Shown one piece after another: positions 16,192 to 24,096 of a DNA stretch of 64,000 bases. Under the pieces are notes generated by a model. It saw only the letters and a list, made by a program, of their open reading frames with translations. It searched no databases and was not told where the DNA came from. This stretch comes from Curtobacterium sp. Leaf183. Lineage in GTDB: Bacteria; Actinomycetota; Actinomycetes; Actinomycetales; Microbacteriaceae. The DNA is taken from contig NZ_LMPO01000009.1 of the NCBI RefSeq assembly GCF_001424385.1, positions 19,624 to 83,623 of the forward strand, given 5' to 3'. The first letter of the stretch is position 1, and each line of letters begins with the position of its first letter. A program made the position numbers and the translations under genes.

Positions 16192-18059
16192 TCACATGCG
16201 AACACTGCGGATCGGTGCTGCCTGACGGCGCGATCTTCTGCGGTGAGTGCGGTCGTGCCGTGAACACCGCCGCCAACCGTCGTGCCGTCGCTCCCGAGCC
16301 CGTCGACCGCGGCACCCCGCCGCCGTTGCAGCAGCCCGACCAGCACGGACGACGCCAGGACCCCGCAACGGAAGCGTGGCTGCCGGAGTCGACGCTGGAC
16401 CCGGCGACCCGTGCGTGGCTCACCGGCGAGGACCGACGCCGGTCCGGCCCGGTCGAGCCTGTCCCGGTACAGACGCCGGACTCCTTCGCGCCGCGCTCGG
16501 CGCCGACGCACGTCCACGGTGCGGGCAGTGGCCTCGGTGCGTGGACCACGGGACCCGCCGAACAGCCTCCCGTCGCCGCCGGGCAGGCGCAGCAGCTGCC
16601 CGCGGAGCCGCCGCTCGACCCCGATTCGTTCCCGGCCGAGCCGATCGCGCCCGAGGACGACCCCGAGATCACCCGCTTGGCGCAACGGTCCGGCCCACCG
16701 GCCGCCCAGCCGCCGGGACCGTCGCGAGACGACGCAGCGCCGTTCTGGGCTCCTGCGCAGCAGACTCTCGCACCGACCCCGAGCACGCCCTCGTGGTGGA
16801 TCGGACGAGCCGGCGACGAGACGGCGACGACCGCGTCCGAACCCGACGTGGCTGCCGTTGCCGCATCCGACGCTCCGGTTGCACTCGTACCGCCCGCTGA
16901 TGACACGGCCGGCGACTCGGCGCGGGCGGACGCCTCGGCGCCGACCGACGACTCGGGTCGGGCGGACGCCGCGACGCAGACCGGTGCGACGGCGCAGGCC
17001 GGCGAGCCGGAGGGCCTGGCGAGTCCGGCGGCCGGCCCCCAGCTGGCGAACGAGGCTCCCCGTCCCGGCGACACCGTCGCGGTCGAGCCGCTCGTCGACC
17101 GACGCCCGCCCCGTCCGACCCCGCTGGTCCAGCCGGGGACGCACCTCACGACCTGCCACGTCTGCGGACACCAGCTCGAGCCGGACGACATCTTCTGCAA
17201 CGAGTGCGGGGCGGTCCGCCCGGCCGTGACCGCTGCGTTCACCGGTCCGGTGGTGCCGTTGCCGGTCGCTCGGCCCGACTGGGCTGCGCGCTCGGCCACG
17301 GACGAGCTCGACGCGGAGGAGACCGGGGCGGACGAGACCAGCACGGACGAGACCGACGCTGACGAGACCGGCGCGGACGAAACCGGCCGTGGCGAGATCG
17401 ACGTGGACGAGACCGGCATGGTCGAGTCAGGCCCGGGCGAGTCGAGCGGGGTCGACCAGGACCAGGACCAGGACCACGACCAGGACATGCTCCGTGTCCC
17501 TCCGATGCCCGAGTCGCCGACGGCGCCGTCCTCGACACCGGGCGGCGATGACCAGGCCCCGTCCGCCCCGACGTCCGCACCACTGCCCCCGATCCCCGGG
17601 GTGACCGGTCCGGTGCTGCCCGTCCCCGGCGCCGCGACCGTCCCCTCGAGCAGCGATGCCGACGAGTCAGCGCAGCTCGACGAGGACGACGAGGACGTCG
17701 ACGAGACCCGGATCGTCACGAAGACCCCGACGCGTGCACCGTTCGTGCTGCACTGCAGCACCGGTGAGCAGCTCGGTGTCCACGGCACCGGACTCCTCGG
17801 CCGGCTGCCGCGACCGCAGCCGGGCGAGCGGTTCGACGACCTCCTGACGATCCACGACCCGGGCAAGTCCGTGTCGAAGACGCACCTCGAGATCGGACGC
17901 GACGGGGACGACCTGTGGGTGTCGGACCGGTTCTCCGGCAACGGATCGGTCATCCGGCACATCGACGGTTCGATCCGGCGGTGCGAACCGGGGCGGCGCT
18001 ACCGGGTGGAACGCGGTGCGCGGGTGGACATCGGCGAGCAGTTCTTCCTCTTGCAGTAG
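16188..18059 (+). CDS. two-zinc-ribbon, low-complexity, FHA-domain protein
   Basis: Product of 623 residues. Zinc ribbon 1 (residues 4-24: CEHC...CGEC) and zinc ribbon 2 (about 324-341: CHVC...CNEC) are separated by a Pro/Ala-rich disordered region. Next comes an acidic Thr-rich repeat of DETGA-type pentapeptides (about 377-411), a DQDQDQDHDQD run, and a C-terminal FHA domain (about 520-623) with GLLGRLPRP, SVSKTHLEI and SGNGSVI. DETRIV precedes the FHA domain and could be a phosphorylation site. The GTG start overlaps the TgpA-like gene by 4 bp; a strong terminator follows. Likely a scaffold that reads kinase output; no enzymatic domain. Confidence 0.9.
   Translation: MITCEHCGSVLPDGAIFCGECGRAVNTAANRRAVAPEPVDRGTPPPLQQPDQHGRRQDPATEAWLPESTLDPATRAWLTGEDRRRSGPVEPVPVQTPDSFAPRSAPTHVHGAGSGLGAWTTGPAEQPPVAAGQAQQLPAEPPLDPDSFPAEPIAPEDDPEITRLAQRSGPPAAQPPGPSRDDAAPFWAPAQQTLAPTPSTPSWWIGRAGDETATTASEPDVAAVAASDAPVALVPPADDTAGDSARADASAPTDDSGRADAATQTGATAQAGEPEGLASPAAGPQLANEAPRPGDTVAVEPLVDRRPPRPTPLVQPGTHLTTCHVCGHQLEPDDIFCNECGAVRPAVTAAFTGPVVPLPVARPDWAARSATDELDAEETGADETSTDETDADETGADETGRGEIDVDETGMVESGPGESSGVDQDQDQDHDQDMLRVPPMPESPTAPSSTPGGDDQAPSAPTSAPLPPIPGVTGPVLPVPGAATVPSSSDADESAQLDEDDEDVDETRIVTKTPTRAPFVLHCSTGEQLGVHGTGLLGRLPRPQPGERFDDLLTIHDPGKSVSKTHLEIGRDGDDLWVSDRFSGNGSVIRHIDGSIRRCEPGRRYRVERGARVDIGEQFFLLQ
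17316..17420 (+). repeat. 15-bp tandem repeat, about 7 units, within the zinc-ribbon FHA gene
   Basis: Units of the form GACGAGACCGGCGCG, partly degenerate, start at 17316, 17331, 17346, 17361, 17376, 17391 and 17406. They encode acidic pentapeptides centred on Asp-Glu-Thr. In-frame expansion or contraction would change the number of potential phospho-threonines. Confidence 0.85.
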
Positions 18060-18075
18060 CACTCCTCCACACCAG

Positions 18076-18112
18076 GATCGGCGCCCGCGGTCATCCACCG
18101 CGGGTGCCGATC
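18076..18112 (+). terminator. intrinsic terminator of the kinase/MoxR operon
   Basis: GATCGGCGCCCGCGGT (18076-18091) pairs over its whole length, with one G-T wobble, with the arm at 18097-18112. A short loop separates them and TCGTTTCC follows. It marks the operon end 17 bp after the FHA stop. Confidence 0.85.
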
Positions 18113-18137
18113 TCGTTTCCGGGCAGCGCAGGTGCGG

Positions 18138-18143
18138 TTCGAT
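18138..18143 (+). promoter_or_regulatory. possible -10 element, leaderless spacing
   Basis: TTCGAT, 6 nt before ATG 18150; identical layout to 1855-1860. Weak. Confidence 0.3.
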
Positions 18144-18149
18144 CGCCGC

Positions 18150-18869
18150 ATGACGATCCCGGTGCTGCGCACGATCCTCGGCCTCCTCGCGGTCCTGCTC
18201 GCGTTCGGTCCGTCCCTGGTCGTCGGGGCCGACCAGGTCGCCACTGCCGTGCAGCGTGGCTCGATGGTCGCGTGCGCGGTCGCGCTGGTCGTCGTCACGG
18301 TGTCGGTCCGTGCTCCCGCCGACACCGACGTCGCGCCGCCCGTGGCCGTCGTCGATCCGCTGCCCTGGGTCGACCCGCCGGTGGACACGGGCGCGTCGTC
18401 GGGTGTCTCCCGAGCGGGCACGGTCCCGGTCGGTCGCGCGGACGACGGTCGGCCGGTCACGCTCGACGCCACCGCCGGCATCGTGGTCATCGGACACGGA
18501 GCACTGGCCGTGGCGGTCTTCGCGGCGATGGTCGTGGCACTCGGCCGTTGTGCATCGGAGCAGGACGAGGCACGGACTGTCTGCTCGGACGACGTGCGGC
18601 TCCCGGACGACGACCGTGTCCTGCCTGGGGTGGTTCGCCGCGCGGGTTCGGGCCTCGGATCCGGGACCGCCGTGGCGGTGCTGCTCGACGGTCGCGGGCA
18701 GCGGATCGCGTCGGTGGTGCTCGTGCCGGATCTCGGGACGGCGCCGCGGCAGGAGGGGCCGACGATCGACGTCACACGGTACGGGTGCACCACACGGTCA
18801 CGGCCGGGGGCGACGGGCCGACGGGTCGCGCCGGTGCTGCCCGAGCTCGGTCAGCCGGACGAACGATGA
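18150..18869 (+). CDS. hypothetical membrane protein
   Basis: Unrecognised product of 239 residues. Two hydrophobic segments near the N-terminus (ILGLLAVLLAFGPSLVVGAD and MVACAVALVVVTVSV) and one in the middle (GIVVIGHGALAVAVFAAMVV) suggest two or three membrane helices, with an Asp/Pro-rich loop between them and a polar C-terminus. It follows the terminator of the MoxR operon, so it is probably transcribed separately. ATG 18150 was preferred over the upstream GTG 18132 because it begins the hydrophobic segment directly. Codon-position GC bias supports this frame over the opposite strand. Confidence 0.6.
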   Translation: MTIPVLRTILGLLAVLLAFGPSLVVGADQVATAVQRGSMVACAVALVVVTVSVRAPADTDVAPPVAVVDPLPWVDPPVDTGASSGVSRAGTVPVGRADDGRPVTLDATAGIVVIGHGALAVAVFAAMVVALGRCASEQDEARTVCSDDVRLPDDDRVLPGVVRRAGSGLGSGTAVAVLLDGRGQRIASVVLVPDLGTAPRQEGPTIDVTRYGCTTRSRPGATGRRVAPVLPELGQPDER

Positions 18870-18871
18870 GC

Positions 18872-18935
18872 GGCGACCCGGGGGCCCGGCGACCCGGCGA
18901 CCCGGCGACCCGGCGATCCGGCGAGCCGGCGACCA
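18872..18935. repeat. 8-bp tandem repeat between convergent genes
   Basis: Eight consecutive octamers on the pattern GGCGACCC fill the space between the convergent stops at 18869 and 18941; the second unit is GGGGGCCC and the last three vary. No terminator hairpin is apparent, apart from short pairing around CCGGGGGCCCGG. Confidence 0.8.
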
Positions 18936-18940
18936 GCACC

Positions 18941-19933
18941 TCAGCGCAGGCCGGCCCCCACGCGCACGGCACCCACCGGCACGCCGCCACCGAGCACCTT
19001 CTCGCCCACGGTCGCCATCACGTCGGCCACGCCCTCCGCCGACACCACGCCGTTCCGTTCCAGCAGGGTCAGGGCCGCCAGCGTGCCAGCCCGCAGCGCC
19101 CCGTCCAGGACCTTGACGACGACCGCGGCGCCACCCGGACGCGCCATGACCATGACGCCCTCGGCACCCAGCTTCGCGACCAGACCCAGGCGTTCGATCG
19201 TCACGGTGTTCGCCCGGCCGACACCGTCGATCGCCCACGGGTGCGCGAGCACCGCGTCGGTCAGGGCCGCGGTGTCGGCGTCGCCGCGCTGCACGACGCC
19301 GGCGATGCCCCGTGCCATGCCCGCGAACGTCAACGGGAAGACCGGCGCGCCACACCCGTCGATGCCGACGACGTCGACGGTCTCGCCCGCCGCGTCCTCG
19401 ACGGTGGCACGGACGGCCTGCTGCATCGGGTGCTCGATGTCCAGGTAGCTCGACTCGTCCCAGCCGTTGACCCGGCACGCGGCGAGCATGCCCGCGTGCT
19501 TGCCGGAGCAGTTCATCGTCAGGCGTCGGGGCTCGGTCATCGTACGAGCGGTCGCGCGGTCGTAGGGCATGTCGGGCGGGCATCGCAGGTCGGCTTCGAC
19601 GTGGTCGTAGGCGTGCAGCATGTGCTGGACGACCGCCTGGTGCGCGGGGGTGCCTGCGTGGCTCGCCGTCGTCAGCACCAGTTCCTCGGCGGAGAACACG
19701 GCCCCGCTGCGACGGATCGCCAGGGCCTGGAACGGCTTCATGGTCGAGCGCGGGTAGATGCTCGCGGTGACGTCGCCGACCGAGTCGATCATCGCGCCCG
19801 TGGCGTCGACCACGATCCCGGCGCCGACGTGCCGGCTCTCGTCGAACCCCGAACGCTCCAGGACCGCCAGTTCGACGGACCCGGACGCGGTGAGAGGATG
19901 GCGGTCGGTGCGGACATCGGTGCTCTCCGTCAT
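18941..19933 (-). CDS. L-asparaginase II family protein
   Basis: Asparaginase of the Asparaginase_II family (the Rhizobium etli type, PF06089), expected to hydrolyse L-asparagine to aspartate and ammonia. Product of 330 residues. Family features are RSTMKPFQAL near the N-terminus, TTASHAGTPAHQ, MNCSGKHAGMLAACR and GIDGCGAPVFPLTF. ATG 19933 is preferred: a TACGAT hexamer on the same strand lies 6 nt upstream, as expected for a leaderless mRNA. ATG 19966 would add 11 basic residues. The gene converges on the membrane protein gene and is divergent from the OsmC gene; three 23-bp tandem repeats lie between asparaginase and OsmC. Confidence 0.88.
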   Translation of the reverse strand: MTESTDVRTDRHPLTASGSVELAVLERSGFDESRHVGAGIVVDATGAMIDSVGDVTASIYPRSTMKPFQALAIRRSGAVFSAEELVLTTASHAGTPAHQAVVQHMLHAYDHVEADLRCPPDMPYDRATARTMTEPRRLTMNCSGKHAGMLAACRVNGWDESSYLDIEHPMQQAVRATVEDAAGETVDVVGIDGCGAPVFPLTFAGMARGIAGVVQRGDADTAALTDAVLAHPWAIDGVGRANTVTIERLGLVAKLGAEGVMVMARPGGAAVVVKVLDGALRAGTLAALTLLERNGVVSAEGVADVMATVGEKVLGGGVPVGAVRVGAGLR

Positions 19934-19939
19934 GGAGCG

Positions 19940-19945
19940 ATCGTA
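19940..19945 (-). promoter_or_regulatory. -10 element of the asparaginase gene (leaderless)
   Basis: TACGAT on the - strand, 6 nt before ATG 19933. No separate ribosome binding site is present. Confidence 0.5.
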
Positions 19946-19950
19946 CCGAC

Positions 19951-20019
19951 GTGACCGCGCTGCCATGACGACCGTGACCGCGCTGCCATGACGACCGTGA
20001 CCGCGGTGCCACGACGACG
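19951..20019. repeat. 23-bp tandem repeat, three copies, asparaginase-OsmC intergenic
   Basis: Copies at 19951-19973 and 19974-19996 are identical and begin GTGACCGCGCTGCCATGACG. The third, 19997-20019, differs at three positions. The array fills most of the divergent regulatory region and ends at the OsmC ribosome binding site (GAGGAG at 20019-20024). Confidence 0.9.
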
Positions 20020-20028
20020 AGGAGCCCC

Positions 20029-20550
20029 ATGCACGACCACACGTACCAGGTGTCCGTCAGCTGGACCGGCGACCGGGGGACCGGCACGAGCGGGTACCGC
20101 GACTACGGCCGCGACCACGTCGTCTCCGCCGCCGGCAAACACGACCTGGCCGGTTCGGCCGACCCGACCTTCCGCGGCGATCGCGACCGGTGGAACCCGG
20201 AGGAGCTCCTGACGGCGGCACTCGCCCAGTGCCACATGCTGAGCTACCTGCACGTCGCCGTCACCCAGGGGTTCACGGTGCTCGCCTACGAGGACACGGC
20301 CACGGCCGCGCTCAACACGAACCGCGACGGCTCGGGCGAGATCACCTCGGCCACGCTGCACCCCGTCGTCACGATCGCCGAAGCGGACCGCGTCGCCGAC
20401 GCCGACGCGGCGCACACCGCCGCGAACGCGCTGTGCTTCATCGCCCGCTCGGTGGCGTTCCCCGTGCACCACGACCCCGTCACCCTGGTGCGGGGTTCGG
20501 ACTCCGACGCGGCACTCGGAGCGGACTCTTCGACACGTGCGGCAGACTGA
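20029..20550 (+). CDS. OsmC-family peroxiredoxin-like protein
   Basis: OsmC/Ohr superfamily protein of 173 residues, whose members reduce organic hydroperoxides with a pair of conserved cysteines. Both are present: Cys in LAQCHMLSYL (about residue 68) and Cys in ALCFIARSVAFPV (about 136). The sequence RWNPEELLTAALAQC is typical of the cytosolic OsmC-like subgroup. No signal peptide. ATG 20029 has an excellent GAGGAG ribosome binding site. Whether its substrate is a lipid hydroperoxide cannot be told from sequence. Confidence 0.88.
   Translation: MHDHTYQVSVSWTGDRGTGTSGYRDYGRDHVVSAAGKHDLAGSADPTFRGDRDRWNPEELLTAALAQCHMLSYLHVAVTQGFTVLAYEDTATAALNTNRDGSGEITSATLHPVVTIAEADRVADADAAHTAANALCFIARSVAFPVHHDPVTLVRGSDSDAALGADSSTRAAD
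20543..20548 (+). promoter_or_regulatory. possible -10 element for the FKBP gene
   Basis: CAGACT, 8 nt before GTG 20557, at the very end of the OsmC gene. Near-leaderless spacing; weak. Confidence 0.3.
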
Positions 20551-20556
20551 CTCCCC

Positions 20557-21525
20557 GTGAAGCGTCTCCGCCTGCTCCCGATCGCCCTCGTCCCCGCCGT
20601 CGTCCTGGGCCTCGCCGCCTGTTCCGGGTCAGGGTCGAGCGACGCGTCCTCGTCCCCGTCCGCCTCGGCCAGTGCGTCGACCGCAGCGATCACCAGCTGC
20701 CCGAAGCCCGGCAAGTCCTCCGCGGCGATCGACGTCACGGGTGACTTCGGTGGGACCACCGCGCCGACCGTGACGTTCGACAAGGGCCTCAAGGCCTCCC
20801 CGCCGCAGGCGACGACGGTCACGAAGGGCACCGGCACCGACCTGAAGAAGGGCGACTTCGCCCAGGTGGCCTACAGCGTCTACCAGGCCTCGACCGCCAA
20901 GAAGCTCGGCACGGTCGGGTTCGACCAGGGCAACGCCCAGGTCCTCTCCGTCGGCGGCAGCGGCTTCGGCGCGCTCCTGTCCTGCGCTCACGTGGGTGAC
21001 CGCATCGCGGCCATCGGCGCCTCGGCCGCGCTCGGGTTCAACACCGGCGGCGACATCGTCGTGGTCGCGGACGTCGTCGCGCAGACCCCCACCAAGTCCA
21101 CCGGCACCCCGCAGACCCAGGACCCGAAGCTGCCGACGGTCAAGGACAAGGCCAGCGGCGAGCCCGAGATCACCATCCCCGACGTCGACGCGCCCAGCAC
21201 GACGACGCCCGAGGTCATCAAGCAGGGCGACGGCGCGACCATCGCCGAGGGCGACACCGCGCTCGTGCAGTACAAGGGCGTCGTCTACAAGACCGGCAAG
21301 GAGTTCGACTCCTCGTGGTCGAAGGGCGCACCGACGACCTTCACCATCGCCGAGGGCTCGCTCATCAAGGGCTTCGTCACCGGGCTGGTCGGCCAGAAGA
21401 TCGGCTCGCAGGTGATGATCGTCGTCACCCCGGAGGACGGCTACGGCGCCACCCCGCCCGAGGGCTCGAACATCCCCAAGAACGCGACGCTCGTCTTCGT
21501 CGTCGACATCCTCGCGAAGGGCTGA
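20557..21525 (+). CDS. FKBP-type peptidyl-prolyl isomerase lipoprotein
   Basis: Extracytoplasmic FKBP lipoprotein of 322 residues. A basic N-terminus and hydrophobic core end in the lipobox LGLAAC, giving an acylated Cys at about residue 22, followed by a Ser/Ala linker. The first half (about 60-175) is a degenerate FKBP-like unit ([20 protein letters not shown]). The C-terminal half (about 220-322) is a canonical [44 protein letters not shown] and PEDGYG. Likely catalyses prolyl isomerisation of exported proteins. dxr begins 2 nt after its stop, so the two are probably co-transcribed. Confidence 0.92.
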   Translation: MKRLRLLPIALVPAVVLGLAACSGSGSSDASSSPSASASASTAAITSCPKPGKSSAAIDVTGDFGGTTAPTVTFDKGLKASPPQATTVTKGTGTDLKKGDFAQVAYSVYQASTAKKLGTVGFDQGNAQVLSVGGSGFGALLSCAHVGDRIAAIGASAALGFNTGGDIVVVADVVAQTPTKSTGTPQTQDPKLPTVKDKASGEPEITIPDVDAPSTTTPEVIKQGDGATIAEGDTALVQYKGVVYKTGKEFDSSWSKGAPTTFTIAEGSLIKGFVTGLVGQKIGSQVMIVVTPEDGYGATPPEGSNIPKNATLVFVVDILAKG

Positions 21526-21527
21526 CC

Positions 21528-22616
21528 GTGCCCGTCGAGCGTCGTCGCGTCGTCCTCCTCGGCAGCACCGGGTCGATCGGCACCCAGGCGCTCGACGTCA
21601 TCCGGCGCAACCCCGAGCGCTTCGAGGTCGTCGGCCTGACGGCGGGCAGCAACGCCGCGATGCTCGCCGACCAGGCCGCCGCCTTCGGCGTCCGTGACAC
21701 CGCCCTCGGCGCGACCGACGCCGAGCGCCTGGTCCGCAGCGTCCAGGCCGACGTCGTCCTGAACGGCATCACGGGGTCGGTCGGCCTCGGCCCGACCCTC
21801 GCGACGCTCGAGACCGGTGCCACGCTTGCCCTCGCGAACAAGGAGAGCCTCATCGTCGGCGGTCCGCTCGTGCGCGCGGCGGCCGCGCCCGGCCAGATCG
21901 TCCCGGTCGACAGCGAGCACTCCGCGATCGCCCAGGCACTGCGCTCCGGCACCGACGCCGAGGTCCGCCGCCTGGTCCTCACCGCGAGCGGCGGACCGTT
22001 CCGCGGGCGGTCTCGCGAGGAACTCCGCGACGTCACCCCGGCGCAGGCACTTGCGCACCCGACGTGGGACATGGGCCTCGTGGTCACCACGAACTCGGCC
22101 ACCCTCGTCAACAAGGGCCTCGAGGTGATCGAGGCCCACCTGTTGTTCGACGTCCCCTACGACCGCATCGAGGTGACGGTCCACGCGCAGTCGATCGTGC
22201 ACTCCATGGTGGAGTTCACCGACGGCTCGACGATCGCCCAGGCCTCGCCGCCCGACATGCGACTGCCGATCGCGCTCGGGATGGCCTGGCCGCACCGGGT
22301 GCCCGAGGTCGGTGTGCCGCTCGACTGGACGACCGCCAGCACTTGGACCTTCGAACCGCTCGACACCGATGCGTTCGGCGCCGTCGCGCTGGCGAAGCGG
22401 GTCGGCGAGCTCGGCGGCACCCATCCGGCGGTGTTCAACGCCGCCAACGAGCAAGCCGTGGCCGCCTTCCACGCCGGCGCGATCGGGTTCCTCGACATCG
22501 TCGACACGGTCGAGCGCGTCGTCGACGCGCACGTCGCGGGGGAGTCCTCGCTCGACGGCGTCCTCGCCGCCGAGCGCTGGGCACGCGACGCGGCAGACCG
22601 CGTGCTCGCGCGCTGA
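21528..22616 (+). CDS. dxr: 1-deoxy-D-xylulose 5-phosphate reductoisomerase
   Basis: Converts DXP to 2-C-methyl-D-erythritol 4-phosphate with NADPH, the committed step of the MEP isoprenoid pathway. Product of 362 residues. Visible are the NADPH-binding [20 protein letters not shown], the metal-binding VDSEHSAI, the substrate loop ASGGPFRG, and HPTWDMG and [14 protein letters not shown] 21528 directly precedes the family N-terminus; upstream in-frame sequence belongs to a shadow frame of the FKBP gene. ispG, a later step of the same pathway, lies at 26148. The site-2 protease that follows is the usual neighbour of dxr in actinobacteria. Confidence 0.97.
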   Translation: MPVERRRVVLLGSTGSIGTQALDVIRRNPERFEVVGLTAGSNAAMLADQAAAFGVRDTALGATDAERLVRSVQADVVLNGITGSVGLGPTLATLETGATLALANKESLIVGGPLVRAAAAPGQIVPVDSEHSAIAQALRSGTDAEVRRLVLTASGGPFRGRSREELRDVTPAQALAHPTWDMGLVVTTNSATLVNKGLEVIEAHLLFDVPYDRIEVTVHAQSIVHSMVEFTDGSTIAQASPPDMRLPIALGMAWPHRVPEVGVPLDWTTASTWTFEPLDTDAFGAVALAKRVGELGGTHPAVFNAANEQAVAAFHAGAIGFLDIVDTVERVVDAHVAGESSLDGVLAAERWARDAADRVLAR

Positions 22617-22667
22617 GACCGCCGGCTGACCACACACCCGACGCGCGTGGTGCGGCGGACGTGCACC

Positions 22668-22693
22668 GGGCCTCCAGTCCGGACGGGAGGCCC
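22668..22693 (+). terminator. terminator hairpin after dxr
   Basis: GGGCCTCC (22668-22675) pairs with GGAGGCCC (22686-22693) around a 10-nt loop. No T tract. Confidence 0.55.
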
Positions 22694-22740
22694 GACCCAC
22701 CACCCAGCGCACGCTCGGCTGGTTGATGGCCAGCGTCCCG

Positions 22741-22746
22741 TACGCT
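22741..22746 (+). promoter_or_regulatory. -10 element of the site-2 protease gene (leaderless)
   Basis: TACGCT, 6 nt before GTG 22753. It supports the GTG as start rather than TTG 22723 or ATG 22726. Confidence 0.5.
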
Positions 22747-22752
22747 GCTCCG

Positions 22753-24081
22753 GTGACCGTCGGAACCGTGCTCCTGTTCGTCCTCGGCGTGGTCGTGTTC
22801 ATCATCGGCCTGCTCGTCTCGATCGGGCTCCACGAGCTCGGTCACCTCGCCTTCGCGAAGCTGTTCCGTGTCAAGGTGACGCAGTACTCGCTCGGGTTCG
22901 GGAAGACGATCTGGTCGTTCCGACGGGGGGAGACCGAGTACGGGATCCGTCCGGTCCTGCTCGGCGGCTACATCTCGATGGTCGGCATGCTGAAGCCCCG
23001 CGCGTCCGGCCGTGCCATCACCAACACGGGCATGTACAGCGCCTTCGTCCAGGACGCCCGGCAGGCCAGCGCGGAGCAGATCGCCGAGTCGGGTGGGGAC
23101 GACTCCCGCGCGTTCTACCGACTCACGCCGTGGAAGCGCATCATCGTGATGGTCGCCGGGCCGGCCATGAACCTGGTGATCGGCATCGTCCTGTTCGGTG
23201 TGCTGCTCGTGGGCTTCGGGTCCCCGACGACGACCTTCACGTCGAGCGTGGACTGCGTGCTGCCCACGACGCAGTCGACGGAGTGCTCCCCGGGCGACGC
23301 CGTCTCGCCCGCCAAGGAAGCCGGCATCCGGTCCGGTGACGTCGTCGTCGCGGTGGACGGCACCGAGAACCCGACCATCACGCAGGTCTCGAACGCGTTC
23401 CAGCGGTCGGCTGGCGAGCGGGTCACGGTCGTCGTCGAGCGTGACGGCGAGCGGAAGACCCTGCAGGTCACACCGGCGCTGGCGACCCGCGACGTGTACG
23501 ACGCGTCCGGCAAGATCGTCGAACGGGCCGACGGCACCGCCAAGACCCAGCAGGTCGGCGTCGTCGGCGTGTCGATCGGGCAGACCCTGGTGCGGCAGTC
23601 GCCGGCGGCGGTGCTGCCCGCGACCGGCGCGCAGATCGGTGCGTCCGCGCACCTGATCATCGACCTGCCGCAGCGCCTGGTCGCCGTATGGAACGCGGCG
23701 TTCGGCTCACAGGCCCGGTCGGCGGACAGCCCCGTCTCGGTCGTCGGCGTCGGCAGGGCGATCGGCACGGTGTCGTCGATGAGCGGCGTGCCCGTGGTCG
23801 ACAAGATCTACACGATCCTCGGGCTGCTCGCGTCGCTCAACATCGGGCTGTTCGTGCTCAACATGGTGCCGCTCCTTCCCCTCGACGGCGGACACATCGC
23901 CGGTGCGCTCTGGGAGACGGTCAAGCGACGGGCGTTCAAGCTCGTCGGCAAGGCCGACCCGGGTCCGATCGACCTGGCGAAGACCATGCCGCTCACGATG
24001 GTGGTGGTCGTGCTGCTCGCGGGCATGAGCGCCCTGCTGATCTACGCCGACATCGTCCGTCCGGTCAACCTGTTCGGGTAG
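22753..24081 (+). CDS. M50-family site-2 protease (RseP/Rip1-like)
   Basis: Intramembrane zinc metalloprotease of 442 residues that cleaves membrane-spanning substrates such as anti-sigma factors. The first membrane helix carries the zinc motif HELGH (27-31). A PDZ domain lies near 185-240 (PAKEAGIRSGDVVVAVDGTE), and the third zinc ligand is in LLPLDGGHIAGAL (about 374-386), with two further helices. It follows dxr as in other actinobacteria, where the pair also precedes ispG. GTG 22753 was chosen because of the TACGCT at 22741 and because the product then begins with the first membrane helix. Its substrate is not evident here. Confidence 0.94.
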   Translation: MTVGTVLLFVLGVVVFIIGLLVSIGLHELGHLAFAKLFRVKVTQYSLGFGKTIWSFRRGETEYGIRPVLLGGYISMVGMLKPRASGRAITNTGMYSAFVQDARQASAEQIAESGGDDSRAFYRLTPWKRIIVMVAGPAMNLVIGIVLFGVLLVGFGSPTTTFTSSVDCVLPTTQSTECSPGDAVSPAKEAGIRSGDVVVAVDGTENPTITQVSNAFQRSAGERVTVVVERDGERKTLQVTPALATRDVYDASGKIVERADGTAKTQQVGVVGVSIGQTLVRQSPAAVLPATGAQIGASAHLIIDLPQRLVAVWNAAFGSQARSADSPVSVVGVGRAIGTVSSMSGVPVVDKIYTILGLLASLNIGLFVLNMVPLLPLDGGHIAGALWETVKRRAFKLVGKADPGPIDLAKTMPLTMVVVVLLAGMSALLIYADIVRPVNLFG

Positions 24082-24084
24082 CAC

Positions 24085-24090
24085 TACGCT
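24085..24090 (+). promoter_or_regulatory. -10 element of the NCS1 permease gene (leaderless)
   Basis: TACGCT, 6 nt before ATG 24097, and just after the protease stop. Confidence 0.5.
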
Positions 24091-24096
24091 CGGCGC

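Noticed and set aside
18941-20019. Mobile element at the asparaginase gene
   Set aside because: The repeats are short tandem units; no inverted terminal repeats, transposase or target duplication.
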